The notes under the pieces are model-generated. The model was not told where the DNA came from, ran no database searches, and saw only the letters and a program-made list of their open reading frames with translations. A program made the translations under genes and the position numbers. Of a DNA stretch of 24,045 nt, positions 1 to 6,658 are shown in pieces. This stretch comes from CAZFMJ01 sp964520045 (lineage in GTDB: Bacteria; Elusimicrobiota; Elusimicrobia; Elusimicrobiales; CAZFMJ01): NCBI GenBank assembly GCA_964520045.1, contig CAZFMJ010000042.1, positions 1-24,045 of the forward strand, in the 5' to 3' direction. Each line of letters begins with the position of its first letter. The stretch's first letter is position 1.

Positions 1-472
1 AAACCCTGTCCGTAACTTCAAGGTATTTCTGGACGAAAAGGCTGGCCGAGCTTACCGAAAGAAGCGGCTGGTTCCCTGTTCCTGTGGAGCCCACAAATGT
101 AAAACCCCAAAAATGAGCGTCAGGGTCGGAAGGGGTACCATCTACACCCTGAGCCGTAACATCATCGGCAGTGCCTAATTCATATCCGATGTCGGCGGAG
201 AATATAGGGGCAGTAGATAGTATATAGCAGATAGCAGATAGGAGAAGAGAGACTGCTAGGCGGCTAGACAGCGAGACAGCTGGACCGCTGGACCGCCGAA
301 AACTGACTTGGTGACTGGTGCTCTGGTGTCTGGTGACTCTGTTACTGGGCCGCTGGACAGCGGGACAGCGGGACGGCAGAAGGCAACGGCAAAGAGAAAA
401 GAGAAAACAAAAAAATCCTCTTTTGTCTCTCGTTTTTTCCTTTGTTGTTTCCCGGTTCCTGCCTAATCTCAT
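1..472 (-). CDS. Partial secreted-type protein, left edge, start uncertain
   Basis: A minus-strand frame is open from the window edge up to an ATG at 472. The part from about 196 down to 1 has ordinary protein composition (begins ADIGYELGTADD, later HFWGFTFVGS and SLFVQKYLEVT). It is preceded at 259-194 by a hydrophobic run (LAVSLLLSAICYIL, then APIFSA) that reads like a signal peptide with a cleavage site before DIGY. That hydrophobic run and everything to its right is encoded by repeat-island DNA. There is no ATG, GTG or TTG in frame between the mature-looking part and 472, and no convincing Shine-Dalgarno before 472. The true start may therefore be lost, non-canonical, or at 472. The C-terminus lies outside the window. 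I do not recognise the family. The mature part is probably coding; the N-terminus is a guess. Confidence 0.45.
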   Translation of the reverse strand, partial: MRLGRNRETTKEKTRDKRGFFCFLFSLCRCLLPSRCPAVQRPSNRVTRHQSTSHQVSFRRSSGPAVSLSSRLAVSLLLSAICYILSTAPIFSADIGYELGTADDVTAQGVDGTPSDPDAHFWGFTFVGSTGTGNQPLLSVSSASLFVQKYLEVTDRV

Positions 473-500
473 AATCTCACGATTTCCCAGTGTAGTGTCG
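205..500. repeat. Repeat island, GACAGCTGGAC family
   Basis: Degenerate short repeats run from about 211: TAGATAGTATATAGCAGATA, then units of the type GACAGCGAGACAGC and CTGGACCGCTGGACC (270-300), GGTGACTGGTGCTCTGG (310-340) and CTGGACAGCGGGACAG (352-370). A pyrimidine-rich stretch follows (415-460). Short ORFs in it are by-products of low stop-codon density. It overlaps the possible N-terminus of the left-edge gene. Confidence 0.7.
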
Positions 501-504
501 CGTA

Positions 505-850
505 AATAGCTTTACCCTTCAGTTGCCCCCCACCCTCCTCCTTCGCCTAGCCGACGGCGGGCTTCGGAGAGACAGGTCCTCCTACACTGAAGTTTCGGAG
601 GGACAGGCTTCCCTCTCCCTCGGGGAGAGGATAAAAGGTGAGGGCGCAATTGCAATTTTCGGGCTGATGTTCCCGCGCCATATGGCAACTGTAATGAGTG
701 TAAAGTACATATGCGACAAAAATATTACAGAGTTGTGACCGAAACTCCGGAGGCCGGTTTTTACCGGCATGACAGAACAGCTTATCCAAAAATTGCAGCG
801 CCCGCCGATGCTGTCTGCCATCCTCTCCGTCTACGAAATTGGATAATTCC
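505..850. repeat. Repeat island with three small hairpin elements
   Basis: No credible gene lies between the left-edge ORF and 900. The stretch holds CTTCGGAG-type repeats (two related units near 565-580 and 590-608). It also holds a hairpin at 612-630 (CCTCTCC pairing with GGAGAGG). A third element at 741-777 has a stem GCCGGT/ACCGGC at 753-768 and ends in GGCATGACAG. The same ending type (GGGAATGACAG) closes the element near 9437-9471. AGGGCGCAATT occurs at 641-651 and again near 4477-4487. ORFs crossing this stretch have repeat-derived sequence and no family resemblance. Confidence 0.6.
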
Positions 851-865
851 GCCAAAAATTATAAA
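839..865 (+). promoter_or_regulatory. Possible promoter for the DUF4160/DUF2442 pair
   Basis: TTGGAT (839-844) and TATAAA (860-865) are separated by 15 bp in an AT-rich stretch just before the first gene. The spacing is shorter than ideal. A GGGAGAG Shine-Dalgarno near 884-890 precedes the ATG at 900. Confidence 0.35.
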
Positions 866-899
866 ATATTGAAAATACTTTTTAGGGAGAGAGCTGAGT

Positions 900-1160
900 A
901 TGCCTGCAATTTCCATGTTTTTCGGGATCATTATCAGAATGTTCTATGACGAGCATAATCCCCCTCATTTCCATGCCGAGTACCAGAACAGGAAAGTTTT
1001 ATTCGATTTCAAAGGAAATATTCTTAAAGGCAATTTAAGGTCAAAAACAGCCACAAAACTGATCAGAGAATGGGTAGACTTGCACGAAAAGGAACTATCT
1101 TATGATTGGGAATTGGCTAAACATGGTAAAAAAATGGTAAAAATTGAGCCCTTGGAGTAA
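900..1160 (+). CDS. DUF4160 family protein
   Basis: An 86-residue protein with the DUF4160 signature: an N-terminus MPAISMFFGIIIRMF, the core DEHNPPHFHAEY at about residues 18-29, a short beta region, and EWVDLHEKEL near 59-68 followed by DWELAK. These small proteins are of unknown biochemical activity. They are usually encoded directly before a DUF2442 protein, as here, where the next ATG is 3 nt after this stop codon. Such pairs are often listed as putative toxin-antitoxin modules on the basis of arrangement; this is not demonstrated for this copy. The start is supported by GGGAGAG about 10 nt upstream. Length and motif fit the family well. Confidence 0.88.
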   Translation: MPAISMFFGIIIRMFYDEHNPPHFHAEYQNRKVLFDFKGNILKGNLRSKTATKLIREWVDLHEKELSYDWELAKHGKKMVKIEPLE

Positions 1161-1163
1161 AAT

Positions 1164-1436
1164 ATGTGGGAATTAAACGACATTATCCGGATCAAGTATA
1201 AGAAAGGATACGTTTATGAAATCGAGTTTGACAACGGGCTTTATGGGAACATCGATTTTACGAAATGGTTCACTAAAGGCCCCGTATTTAAAAAACTTAA
1301 AAACATAAATCTGTTTAAGAAGGCTCACATTGACGGGGGAACCATTTCTTGGCCGAACGGCGTCGATATCGCCCCGGAAACTATTTACAAAGAAATTCAA
1401 AATTCCACAGCAACCCATTCCAGCTTCCGTAAATAG
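1164..1436 (+). CDS. DUF2442 family protein
   Basis: A 90-residue protein of the DUF2442 type. It has an N-terminal beta region (LNDIIRIKYKKGYVYEIEFD), a middle VFKKLKN segment, and the family's typical GGTISWPNGVDIAPETIY at about residues 58-75. It follows the DUF4160 gene with a 3-nt gap, and the GGAG of that gene's last codons can serve as its Shine-Dalgarno, so the two are probably translated together. DUF2442 members are often the DNA-binding-like partner in this arrangement, by inference. The last dozen residues (after KEIQ) are less typical and run towards repeat DNA. Confidence 0.85.
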   Translation: MWELNDIIRIKYKKGYVYEIEFDNGLYGNIDFTKWFTKGPVFKKLKNINLFKKAHIDGGTISWPNGVDIAPETIYKEIQNSTATHSSFRK

Positions 1437-1498
1437 TTTTCCTCCACCCGCTTACTGACATCTTCTTACTCCTAAATTCCGCTTCCCTCATAAAATGG

Positions 1499-1504
1499 TA
1501 TAAT
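1499..1504 (+). promoter_or_regulatory. TATAAT -10 element of hicB, leaderless type
   Basis: A perfect TATAAT ends 6 nt before the hicB ATG at 1511. With normal -10 to start spacing, transcription would begin at or next to the A of the ATG. No Shine-Dalgarno is present and there is no good -35 hexamer. A leaderless mRNA is the simplest reading. Confidence 0.55.
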
Positions 1505-1510
1505 GGCCCC

Positions 1511-1729
1511 ATGAGAACATTCACCGCCTACGTGGAATTTGATCCTGAGACAAAATTATATGTCGGGATAGTTCCCGGCATCCCCGGCGCCCATACCCAG
1601 GCAAAAAACCTTGATGAGCTTCAGGAAAATTTAAAAGAAGTAATTAAACTTTGTCTTGAGGAGGATAAAATACCAGAGAAAGACCTGCCTCGCTTCGTGG
1701 GCCTGCAGCAAATACAGCTTGGTTTATGA
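1511..1729 (+). CDS. hicB: HicB-type antitoxin
   Basis: A 72-residue protein with the HicB fold: beta strands FTAYVEFDPETKLYVGIV, then VPGIPGAHTQAKNLDELQEN and a helix KEVIKLCLEE. HicB proteins neutralise the HicA mRNA interferase, and many also repress their own promoter. This copy is the short type with no added DNA-binding domain. Its TGA stop overlaps the ATG of hicA (ATGA at 1726-1729), the normal translationally coupled arrangement. The antitoxin frame is intact while the toxin downstream is broken, so this may be an orphan antitoxin. It could still act against HicA toxins encoded elsewhere. Confidence 0.88.
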   Translation: MRTFTAYVEFDPETKLYVGIVPGIPGAHTQAKNLDELQENLKEVIKLCLEEDKIPEKDLPRFVGLQQIQLGL

Positions 1730-1988
1730 CTAGACTTCCGTCGATTAATTTTAGAATAATGAACAATTTCCTGGTTCTTGCCGGATTTAAGCCCGTGAGA
1801 CAAAGAGGCAGTCCAGCAGGCAGTCCTGAGCGAAGTCTCAGGGCAGCCATGTTTTTTATAGACATTCCGACGGTAGAACGACCACACTTCCAAAGCATAG
1901 GGGACGGGACCTTGCCAAACCGCTTGTAAGAGAAATTTTGCGCGAGATAGAAATATCTGCGGAAGATTTTTACAAAAAAATATTATAA
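1726..1988 (+). pseudogene. hicA: hicA toxin, broken by a 35-bp palindromic insertion
   Basis: The frame from 1726 encodes the HicA N-terminus (MTRLPSINF, LVLAGFKPVRQRGS), then diverges and stops at about 1927. Removing 35 bp restores a full HicA of about 75 residues. After RQRGS the reading continues HVFYRHSDGRTTTLPKH, then GRDLAKPLVREIL and ISAEDFYKKIL, ending at TAA 1986-1988. The conserved GSH and PKH histidines of the family are both recovered. The insertion is flanked by GGCAG at 1807-1811 and 1842-1846, exactly 35 bp apart, and contains the hairpin CCTGAG/CTCAGG (1825-1842). Since 35 is not a multiple of three, the toxin frame is destroyed. The rest of the reading frame is undamaged, which suggests the event is recent. 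Confidence 0.85.
1812..1846. repeat. 35-bp palindromic insertion in hicA
   Basis: The inserted unit carries a 6-bp stem CCTGAG (1825-1830) and CTCAGG (1837-1842) around the loop CGAAGT. GGCAG flanks it on both sides (1807-1811 and 1842-1846), like a 5-bp target duplication. No transposase is encoded. It is the clearest in-gene insertion in the window because the interrupted family is well conserved. Confidence 0.75.
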
Positions 1989-2050
1989 CAACCGCAGAAT
2001 TGTCGTCTCGCATCATCTCCTTAATTATCAATTGGTATTGTCAAACATTA

Positions 2051-2290
2051 ACCGCGGAAACAACAAAAACATCAAAATACCACGGAAGCGCTGAAACGCC
2101 GAATTACACGGAGACACTGTAAGGGATTCAGCTTCTTAAGACCGTCTCCAATCTACCATTTACCCTCTTCTCTGTTTCCGTGTTTCCTGACTTCCGTCCA
2201 AACCTTCCTTAGAGACAATGAGTTTGGACTGTCCCATTCTCATCGCCTTTGAGGAAGGAATGGGACCGCGTTTCCGTGGTTTTCTTTTTT
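2051..2290. repeat. Repeat island, CACGGAGACACGGAAAC family
   Basis: The 400-bp gap between hicA and the first parvulin has no gene. Left units CCGCGGAAAC (2051-2060), ACCACGGAAGCGCTGAAACG (2079-2098) and ACACGGAGACACTG (2106-2119) are answered on the right by complements TCTGTTTCCGTGTTTCC (2171-2187) and CGCGTTTCCGTGGT (2267-2280). A twin-hairpin element lies between the two right-hand units. Confidence 0.7.
2196..2265 (-). repeat. Twin-hairpin element, copy C
   Basis: Two consecutive stems, in reverse orientation relative to the copies at 4329 and 18865. One is GTCCAAAC (2196-2203) with GTTTGGAC (2222-2229). The other is TCCCATTC (2232-2239) with GAATGGGA (2258-2265). Outer base pairs match copy B and differ from copy A by paired changes. 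Confidence 0.75.
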
Positions 2291-2357
2291 TGACATTCCC
2301 CTCTTCCCGATACCGCATACCATTTCACGTTACCACCGAACCCGGCGCTTTTGTGTT

Positions 2358-2380
2358 TTGACTCATAAAAATGCTAAATT
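2358..2380 (+). promoter_or_regulatory. Extended -10 promoter before first parvulin
   Basis: TGCTAAATT (TG-N-TAAATT, the hexamer at 2375-2380) ends 8 nt before the ATG at 2389. TTGACT is at 2358-2363 but is only 11 bp from the hexamer, so an extended -10 is the better reading. There is no Shine-Dalgarno, which is consistent with a leaderless transcript. Confidence 0.4.
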
Positions 2381-2388
2381 CTTAACAT

Positions 2389-3237
2389 ATGAAGACACGC
2401 CTGATAAAGGTACTCGCTCTAACCATACCGGCCGCAACGGTTTTCTTTTTTGCCGCGTGCAAGGGCGGTCCGGAGCAGGTTATCGCCCGCGTAGGCGGGA
2501 TGAAAATAACGCAGGCCGATTTTAACAAGAAAATCATGGAAATCGCGCCCGAATACCAAAGCTATCTTCTCACCTCCAACGGCAGGAAGCAGTTTTTGGA
2601 CATACTCATCCGCGAAAAACTCATACTGGCGGCCGCGCGCTCAAGTCCCGCCGCCAAAAGCGAAAAATATAAATCCGAAATAAAAAACATGGAGCAGGAG
2701 TTCGAAACCCGGCTGGGTGAATTCAAGGATTATATCCTGACGAAAATGTGGATAGACGGCCTTAAAGCCGACGGCTCCATTTTGGCCGTCGATGGAGAGA
2801 TTCAGGAATACCACAAAAAACACCATACCGAAGTCCTGCTTGACCATATACTTCTTGCCGCGCCGGAGGAAGCGGAAATCGTCATGCGCAAAGTCCGTTC
2901 GGGGGCCGGTTTTGCGGCCATGGCAAAAGCCAAATCCCTGGACGCGGAAACCGCCGGCAGCGGGGGAAAGATAGCGCCGTTCATACACGGAGAATTCCTC
3001 CCTGATTTGGAAGATGCCGCTTTTAAAATGAAAACCGGAGAAACACAGGGCGTGGTAAAGAGCAAATTCGGCTACCATGTGCTTAAAAAGAACGGCGAAA
3101 GGGACATCGTTCTTAACGACTCCGCGAAAACGCGCATACGGCGGCTTCTGGAAAAAAATAAGCTTGACGCATATCTTGAAAAACTTCAGTCAAACTATAA
3201 AGTGGAGGTCTTAGATGAACAATTCATACGCAGGTAA
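2389..3237 (+). CDS. Parvulin-type peptidyl-prolyl isomerase lipoprotein
   Basis: A 282-residue predicted lipoprotein. The signal peptide (KVLALTIPAATVFFFA) ends in a lipobox with the modified cysteine at residue 24 (FAAC). Residues 30-140 form a SurA/PrsA-like helical chaperone region. A parvulin (rotamase) domain spans about 150-235, starting at the conserved DHILL (His153) and ending at FGYHVLKK (His230). Members isomerise Xaa-Pro bonds and help secreted or outer-membrane proteins fold, working in the periplasm or outside the membrane. The stop codon lies 23 nt inside the next parvulin gene, so the two form one operon. The start follows an extended -10 with no Shine-Dalgarno. The assignment to PrsA or SurA proper cannot be decided by reading. 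Confidence 0.88.
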   Translation: MKTRLIKVLALTIPAATVFFFAACKGGPEQVIARVGGMKITQADFNKKIMEIAPEYQSYLLTSNGRKQFLDILIREKLILAAARSSPAAKSEKYKSEIKNMEQEFETRLGEFKDYILTKMWIDGLKADGSILAVDGEIQEYHKKHHTEVLLDHILLAAPEEAEIVMRKVRSGAGFAAMAKAKSLDAETAGSGGKIAPFIHGEFLPDLEDAAFKMKTGETQGVVKSKFGYHVLKKNGERDIVLNDSAKTRIRRLLEKNKLDAYLEKLQSNYKVEVLDEQFIRR

Positions 3238-4312
3238 AATCATAATTTATTCGGCAGTTCTGGTGCTTTGCGCATCATGCCAAAGCGCGGTAATGGAAGA
3301 CACCGCCGCCGCGGTCAACGGCCAACCCATACTGCTGTCGGAATATCAGAAAAACAGGAATTCCGTTATGGAACAGTATAAAAAGGGCATGCCCGAATTT
3401 TTCCAGCAGAAAGACGCGGAGCAGCAGCTGGAGCAAAAGATACTCAATCAGATGATAGACGACGCCATACTTTACCAGCAGGCGGAAAAACTTAAAATAA
3501 AACTGCGCGAGCGCGAGCTTGAAAACGGCATGAAAGAGGTAAAATCCAGATTCCGCATGGACGACTACGGAAAGGTTTTAAGCGACGAAGAGGCGGAAGC
3601 GGTTTTCCGCAGAGAGCTGAAAAAAGAAGCTATCACTCCGGAGCAGTTTAAGGAAAGGATACGCAAACAGCTCATGATACGCAAGGTTATAGATGAAGTC
3701 CTCAAGCCGAGAGTAAAGGCTCCGGAGGAAAAAGAGGTGAAAGCGTATTTTGAAAAAGTAAAATCCGCCGTAACAGCCGGAACAACCGCCGTAGCCGGCA
3801 TGAACCAGGAAGAAAGCCATGAGATGCTCACTCTGGCCCAGAAATTCAGAGATATGACGGCGGAGCGGGTTCGGGTGCGCCACATACTCGTAAAAACCGA
3901 TGAAAAGACTTCAATAGTAGACAAAAGCCGGCTTCTTAAAAAGGCTCAGGACATCAAAAAACAGATCGACGAAGGAATGGATTTTGACGAACTGGCGAAA
4001 AGCTCCGAAGACACGGAAAGCGCGCCGAGGGGCGGAGACATCGGGTTTATAATCAAAGGCTGGATGGATCCCGCTTTTGAAAAGGCCGCGTTTTCCACAA
4101 ACGTGGGGGACGTGAGCGGGCCCGTTGAAACCAAATTCGGCTTTCACATCATAAAAATAGAGGAAAAAAGGGCTCCACAAAAACTCAACTATGACGAAGT
4201 GAGGGAAGACCTGGCGCAGTATCTGGCCGGCGCGCAGATGCAGAAAGAACTTCTTAGTTACATAAAGGAACTGCGCGCGAAAGCTTCGATACAGATAAAT
4301 ATCAAGAAGTGA
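3215..4312 (+). CDS. SurA-like parvulin isomerase lipoprotein
   Basis: A 365-residue protein with an N-terminal hydrophobic segment (IIIYSAVLVLCASC). This suggests a lipoprotein with Cys22, although the -3 position is a cysteine, which is unusual. Residues 30-185 are a long helical SurA_N-like region (EYQKNRNSVMEQYKKG, LNQMIDDAILYQQAEKL). A parvulin domain runs from RVRVRHILVK (His223) to FGFHIIKIEE (His311), and a helical C-terminal tail follows. The likely role is a periplasmic folding chaperone for envelope proteins. It overlaps the preceding parvulin gene by 23 nt and has its own GGAGG Shine-Dalgarno about 7 nt before the ATG. Two different parvulin lipoproteins in one operon suggest a division of labour or a hetero-oligomer. 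Confidence 0.9.
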   Translation: MNNSYAGKIIIYSAVLVLCASCQSAVMEDTAAAVNGQPILLSEYQKNRNSVMEQYKKGMPEFFQQKDAEQQLEQKILNQMIDDAILYQQAEKLKIKLRERELENGMKEVKSRFRMDDYGKVLSDEEAEAVFRRELKKEAITPEQFKERIRKQLMIRKVIDEVLKPRVKAPEEKEVKAYFEKVKSAVTAGTTAVAGMNQEESHEMLTLAQKFRDMTAERVRVRHILVKTDEKTSIVDKSRLLKKAQDIKKQIDEGMDFDELAKSSEDTESAPRGGDIGFIIKGWMDPAFEKAAFSTNVGDVSGPVETKFGFHIIKIEEKRAPQKLNYDEVREDLAQYLAGAQMQKELLSYIKELRAKASIQINIKK

Positions 4313-4600
4313 GACGGTAGATGGTGGACGGCCCATTCTTTCCGAAAAAGCCTTGAGAATGGGCCGCCCCAAACTCACTGCTTCTAAGGAAGGTTTGGGA
4401 CGGGAGAAGGTAAAAACGGAAAATTGGAAAATGTGCAGATGCAGAGTTTACTCTGCCTTCTTCTTGAGATGAGGAAATTGTGGCGAGGGCGCAATTAGCT
4501 TTTTTGAATTGAGCATGAGGATTTTACCGTCTCTTGTTCGCCTTTTATCATTTTATTGACCTTCTACCGTTTACCATCTCCCGTCTACCTTCTTCATAAC
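4313..4600. repeat. Repeat island between parvulin operon and pdxA
   Basis: Left arm GACGGTAGATGGTGGACGG (4313-4331). The complementary right arm runs over about 4560-4595 (units TCTACCGTTTACCATCTCCC and GTCTACC). Between them lie twin-hairpin copy A and a small stem GCAGAGTTTACTCTGC near 4441-4456. No gene is present. Confidence 0.75.
4329..4399 (+). repeat. Twin-hairpin element, copy A
   Basis: Stem 1: CGGCCCATTC (4329-4338) pairs with GAATGGGCCG (4357-4366) around an 18-nt loop. Stem 2: CCCAAAC (4368-4374) pairs with GTTTGGG (4393-4399). Stem 1 is followed by CCCC rather than a U-tract, so a simple intrinsic terminator is unlikely, although it sits 17 nt after a stop codon. Confidence 0.78.
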
Positions 4601-4602
4601 TT

Positions 4603-5571
4603 GTGCAAAACAAACCTGTAATTTTAATAACGGCCGGAGACCCGCTCGGCATAGGCCCTGAAACAGCCGTCAAAGCTGTTAAAGACAGCCGTGTGCGCAA
4701 GGCCTGCCGTCCCGTTATCATAGGAGAAAGGGACAGCCTTTTGAAAGCCGGGTTCGGCCAATCTCTTTCTCCGTCTTTTTTCGTCTCCTGCGGATTTCCC
4801 CTAAAAACCAAAAAGCATGGGCCGGATAAAAGCGCCGGCCTCCTTTCATTTAAGGCGGTAAAACTCGCGGTCAAACTCGCCCTCGGCAAAAGGGCGGGCC
4901 CTACTTCGCTAAAGCTACGAAGGGCCTGCGCGGTAGTCACGGGACCTATATGCAAGAAATCATGGGCTTTGGCGGACGCGGGTTTTACCGGCCACACTGA
5001 ATTTCTCAAATCCGCATGCGGGGCGGATGAACTGCTGATGTCTTTTGTTTCAGGAAGTTTGAAAACCGCCCTTATAACGGAACATTTACCCGTAAAACGC
5101 CTTTCACAAGCGGTGTCTGCGGAGAAAATTATCTCAAAATGCCTTCTTTTCAGCGGGGCGCTGAAAAAACTCGGAATACGCAGACCGAATATTGCCTTAT
5201 GCTCTCTTAACCCGCATGCCGGAGACTGCGGGATATTGGGCGGCGAAGAGCGGGATATTATGATTCCCGCCGTTAAAAAATTGAATTCAATGGGAATAAA
5301 AATCTCTGAGCCTATGCCGCCGGACTCCGCATGGCTCAAACATATAAAGGGAGAGTTCGACGGAGTCGCGGCCGTCTATCACGATCAGGCGCTTATGCCG
5401 ATAAAAATCGCGGCAAAAACTCCGATAGTCCATTGGACATGCGGTCTGCCGTTCATAAGGACTTCCCCCGCCCACGGCACAGCCTTTGATATCGCAGGGA
5501 AGGGCAAAGCCGACCCTTCGGGCATGATAGAAGCGGTTCTCTTCGCGGCAAAAATATTAAGGGGACGGTAG
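4603..5571 (+). CDS. pdxA: 4-hydroxythreonine-4-phosphate dehydrogenase (PdxA)
   Basis: A 322-residue NAD-dependent enzyme of the DXP-dependent pyridoxal phosphate pathway. It oxidises 4-phosphohydroxy-L-threonine, and the product decarboxylates before condensation by PdxJ. Visible motifs are GDPLGIGPE near the N-terminus, TGPICK (from residue 113), GHTEF (His131, Thr132; substrate binding), NPHAGDCG (His205), YHDQ (His260) and RTSPAHGTAFDIAG. The three metal-binding histidines of the family correspond to His161, His205 and His260, so the enzyme should be active. It starts at GTG with no Shine-Dalgarno; the upstream DNA is a repeat arm. A 36-bp palindromic insertion adds about 12 residues (GPTSLKLRR) between the GKR helix and the AVVTGP strand without breaking the frame. 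No other pdx gene is nearby. Confidence 0.93.
   Translation: MQNKPVILITAGDPLGIGPETAVKAVKDSRVRKACRPVIIGERDSLLKAGFGQSLSPSFFVSCGFPLKTKKHGPDKSAGLLSFKAVKLAVKLALGKRAGPTSLKLRRACAVVTGPICKKSWALADAGFTGHTEFLKSACGADELLMSFVSGSLKTALITEHLPVKRLSQAVSAEKIISKCLLFSGALKKLGIRRPNIALCSLNPHAGDCGILGGEERDIMIPAVKKLNSMGIKISEPMPPDSAWLKHIKGEFDGVAAVYHDQALMPIKIAAKTPIVHWTCGLPFIRTSPAHGTAFDIAGKGKADPSGMIEAVLFAAKILRGR
4894..4929. repeat. In-frame 36-bp palindromic insertion in pdxA
   Basis: GCGG occurs at 4894-4897 and 4930-4933, exactly 36 bp apart. The inserted DNA contains CTTCG (4904-4908) and CGAAG (4918-4922), extended outward by GGCC on both sides. Removing it gives LALGKRAVVTGPI, close to the usual PdxA spacing. The added peptide falls just before the TGP motif strand. 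Confidence 0.6.
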
Positions 5572-5794
5572 ATGGGAGACGGTAAACGGTAGACGGCATT
5601 AAGAAGCCGCCAGACGCCAGAACATGTCCCCAGTTGCCCAGCGACCCGGCAACCCAGAGACCAAGCGGCCCAGTTGCCAGCTGTCCAGCCGTCTCGCTGT
5701 CTAGCCGTCCAGCAGTCCAGCTACTCAGCCATCCAGCTGTTTGTCTTCTTCCTTCAGCCCTCAGCCTTCAGCCTATCCCCTGGCTTTCCCTCTC
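5572..5794. repeat. Repeat island after pdxA, CTGTCCAGC family
   Basis: It opens with GACGGTAGATGGGAGACGG and GTAAACGGTAGACGGC (5567-5599). Pyrimidine-rich units follow, of the types CCCAGTTGCCCAGCGACC, CAGCTGTCCAGCCGTCTCGC and CAGCCCTCAGCCTTCAGCC (5628-5773). Three overlapping plus-strand ORFs here are repeat translations and were not called. The island abuts the 3' end of the minus-strand PrcB-like gene. Confidence 0.7.
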
Positions 5795-6640
5795 TTACGG
5801 CACCTGTTCCAGCTCTATCGGCAAATCGGATTTTTCTATCGCGGCGGCGGAATACGCATGCGGTTTTGCCTCCGGATTTTCAGCCGACATTTCAAAAGGA
5901 TCCACCCTGTATTTTATAAGCAGTCTGTTTTTTTCTTTCGCGGTTGAAACTATCTTGAATATGCCGGGAGGAAAATCAGAAAGAGACATAAGTATAACGG
6001 CGGACTGCGAGCTGAAATCCACTTTCGGATATCCGCCCTCTTTATGCGTCTGCACAAACGCCTCCCATACGGCGGAATCCTCAAATGTTTTATAGCCCGC
6101 CGGAACCGAAGGCATGGAAATACCCGACTGCGAAGCGTCTTTGCCGGCATCCATAGAAGGGACACCCCCGCTCTGCGAAGAAGCCGATACATTCGACCGC
6201 GCATAAATCCCGGTATTTTGACCGGCGGGTCGAAGGGCCGACTTCGGCAGATATTCCGGAACCATTTTTTTCTTTCCGCCTTTGCCTCCGCCCGCCATAT
6301 TCTGAAGGGCCTCCATGGGGGATTTGGCCGGCGGATCTTCGACATATTGGAAACGGCCGTCTTGTATTATCTTTATGGACTCATTGACAACCGTCCCCTG
6401 CTGTTCCTTATCTACGGATTTCATATCTCCGCCGGAAAAAGACGGGCTGGAAACTGTTCCCTCATATGCGCCGGGCGCGGGCTTGCCCACAATTTCGACA
6501 AAGCCGCCGTCATCTTTTGTGTTTTTTACGCCGTACTCTATTGCTACATAAACGGCGATGCCCATGCTCAACAGTAATACAAACGCCGCAAACGCCGAGA
6601 ACTGCTTATTATTTTTAACCCATAATATAAATTTATCCAT
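5795..6640 (-). CDS. Membrane-anchored protein with PrcB-like C-terminal domain
   Basis: A 281-residue protein (from the second ATG, MDKFILWVKNNK). It has one transmembrane segment (AFAAFVLLLSMGIAVYVAIEY, about residues 14-35), then a long low-complexity Gly/Ser/Pro-rich linker. The C-terminal domain of about 95 residues resembles PrcB_C: WEAFVQTH, PKVDFSSQSAVILMS, a middle basic strand LLIKYRVDPF, and AAIEKSDLPIELEQ at the end. PrcB-type domains are known from a spirochaete protease-stabilising protein; the function here is not known. The start is chosen because TATAAT ends exactly 6 nt before this ATG and no Shine-Dalgarno exists. It is divergent from the large GYF-domain gene, with 442 bp of repeats and promoter DNA between. 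Confidence 0.65.
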   Translation of the reverse strand: MDKFILWVKNNKQFSAFAAFVLLLSMGIAVYVAIEYGVKNTKDDGGFVEIVGKPAPGAYEGTVSSPSFSGGDMKSVDKEQQGTVVNESIKIIQDGRFQYVEDPPAKSPMEALQNMAGGGKGGKKKMVPEYLPKSALRPAGQNTGIYARSNVSASSQSGGVPSMDAGKDASQSGISMPSVPAGYKTFEDSAVWEAFVQTHKEGGYPKVDFSSQSAVILMSLSDFPPGIFKIVSTAKEKNRLLIKYRVDPFEMSAENPEAKPHAYSAAAIEKSDLPIELEQVP

Positions 6641-6646
6641 AAAATA

Positions 6647-6652
6647 ATTATA
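6647..6652 (-). promoter_or_regulatory. TATAAT -10 element of the PrcB-like gene, leaderless type
   Basis: On the minus strand TATAAT is followed by six nucleotides (TATTTT) and the ATG at 6640-6638. This is the same spacing as hicB. No -35 match is seen; the upstream DNA is a repeat element. Confidence 0.5.
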
Positions 6653-6658
6653 CATAAA

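Noticed and set aside
205..400. CRISPR array or VNTR
   Set aside because: Units vary in length and sequence, have no constant spacer size, and no cas gene is present.
318..855. Short ORFs on both strands between the left-edge gene and DUF4160
   Set aside because: They run through repeat units and hairpins, lack ribosome sites, and read as Ser/Arg/Leu-rich repeat translations.
2051..2290. Insertion sequence with inverted ends
   Set aside because: No transposase frame, no clear target duplication, and the arms are degenerate multi-unit repeats.
4329..4366. Intrinsic terminator after the parvulin operon
   Set aside because: The stem is good but followed by C-rich sequence rather than a T-tract, and the same stem occurs in non-terminator positions.
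5634..6095. Three overlapping plus-strand ORFs after pdxA
   Set aside because: They start in CTGTCCAGC-type repeats and continue as antisense of the PrcB-like gene.
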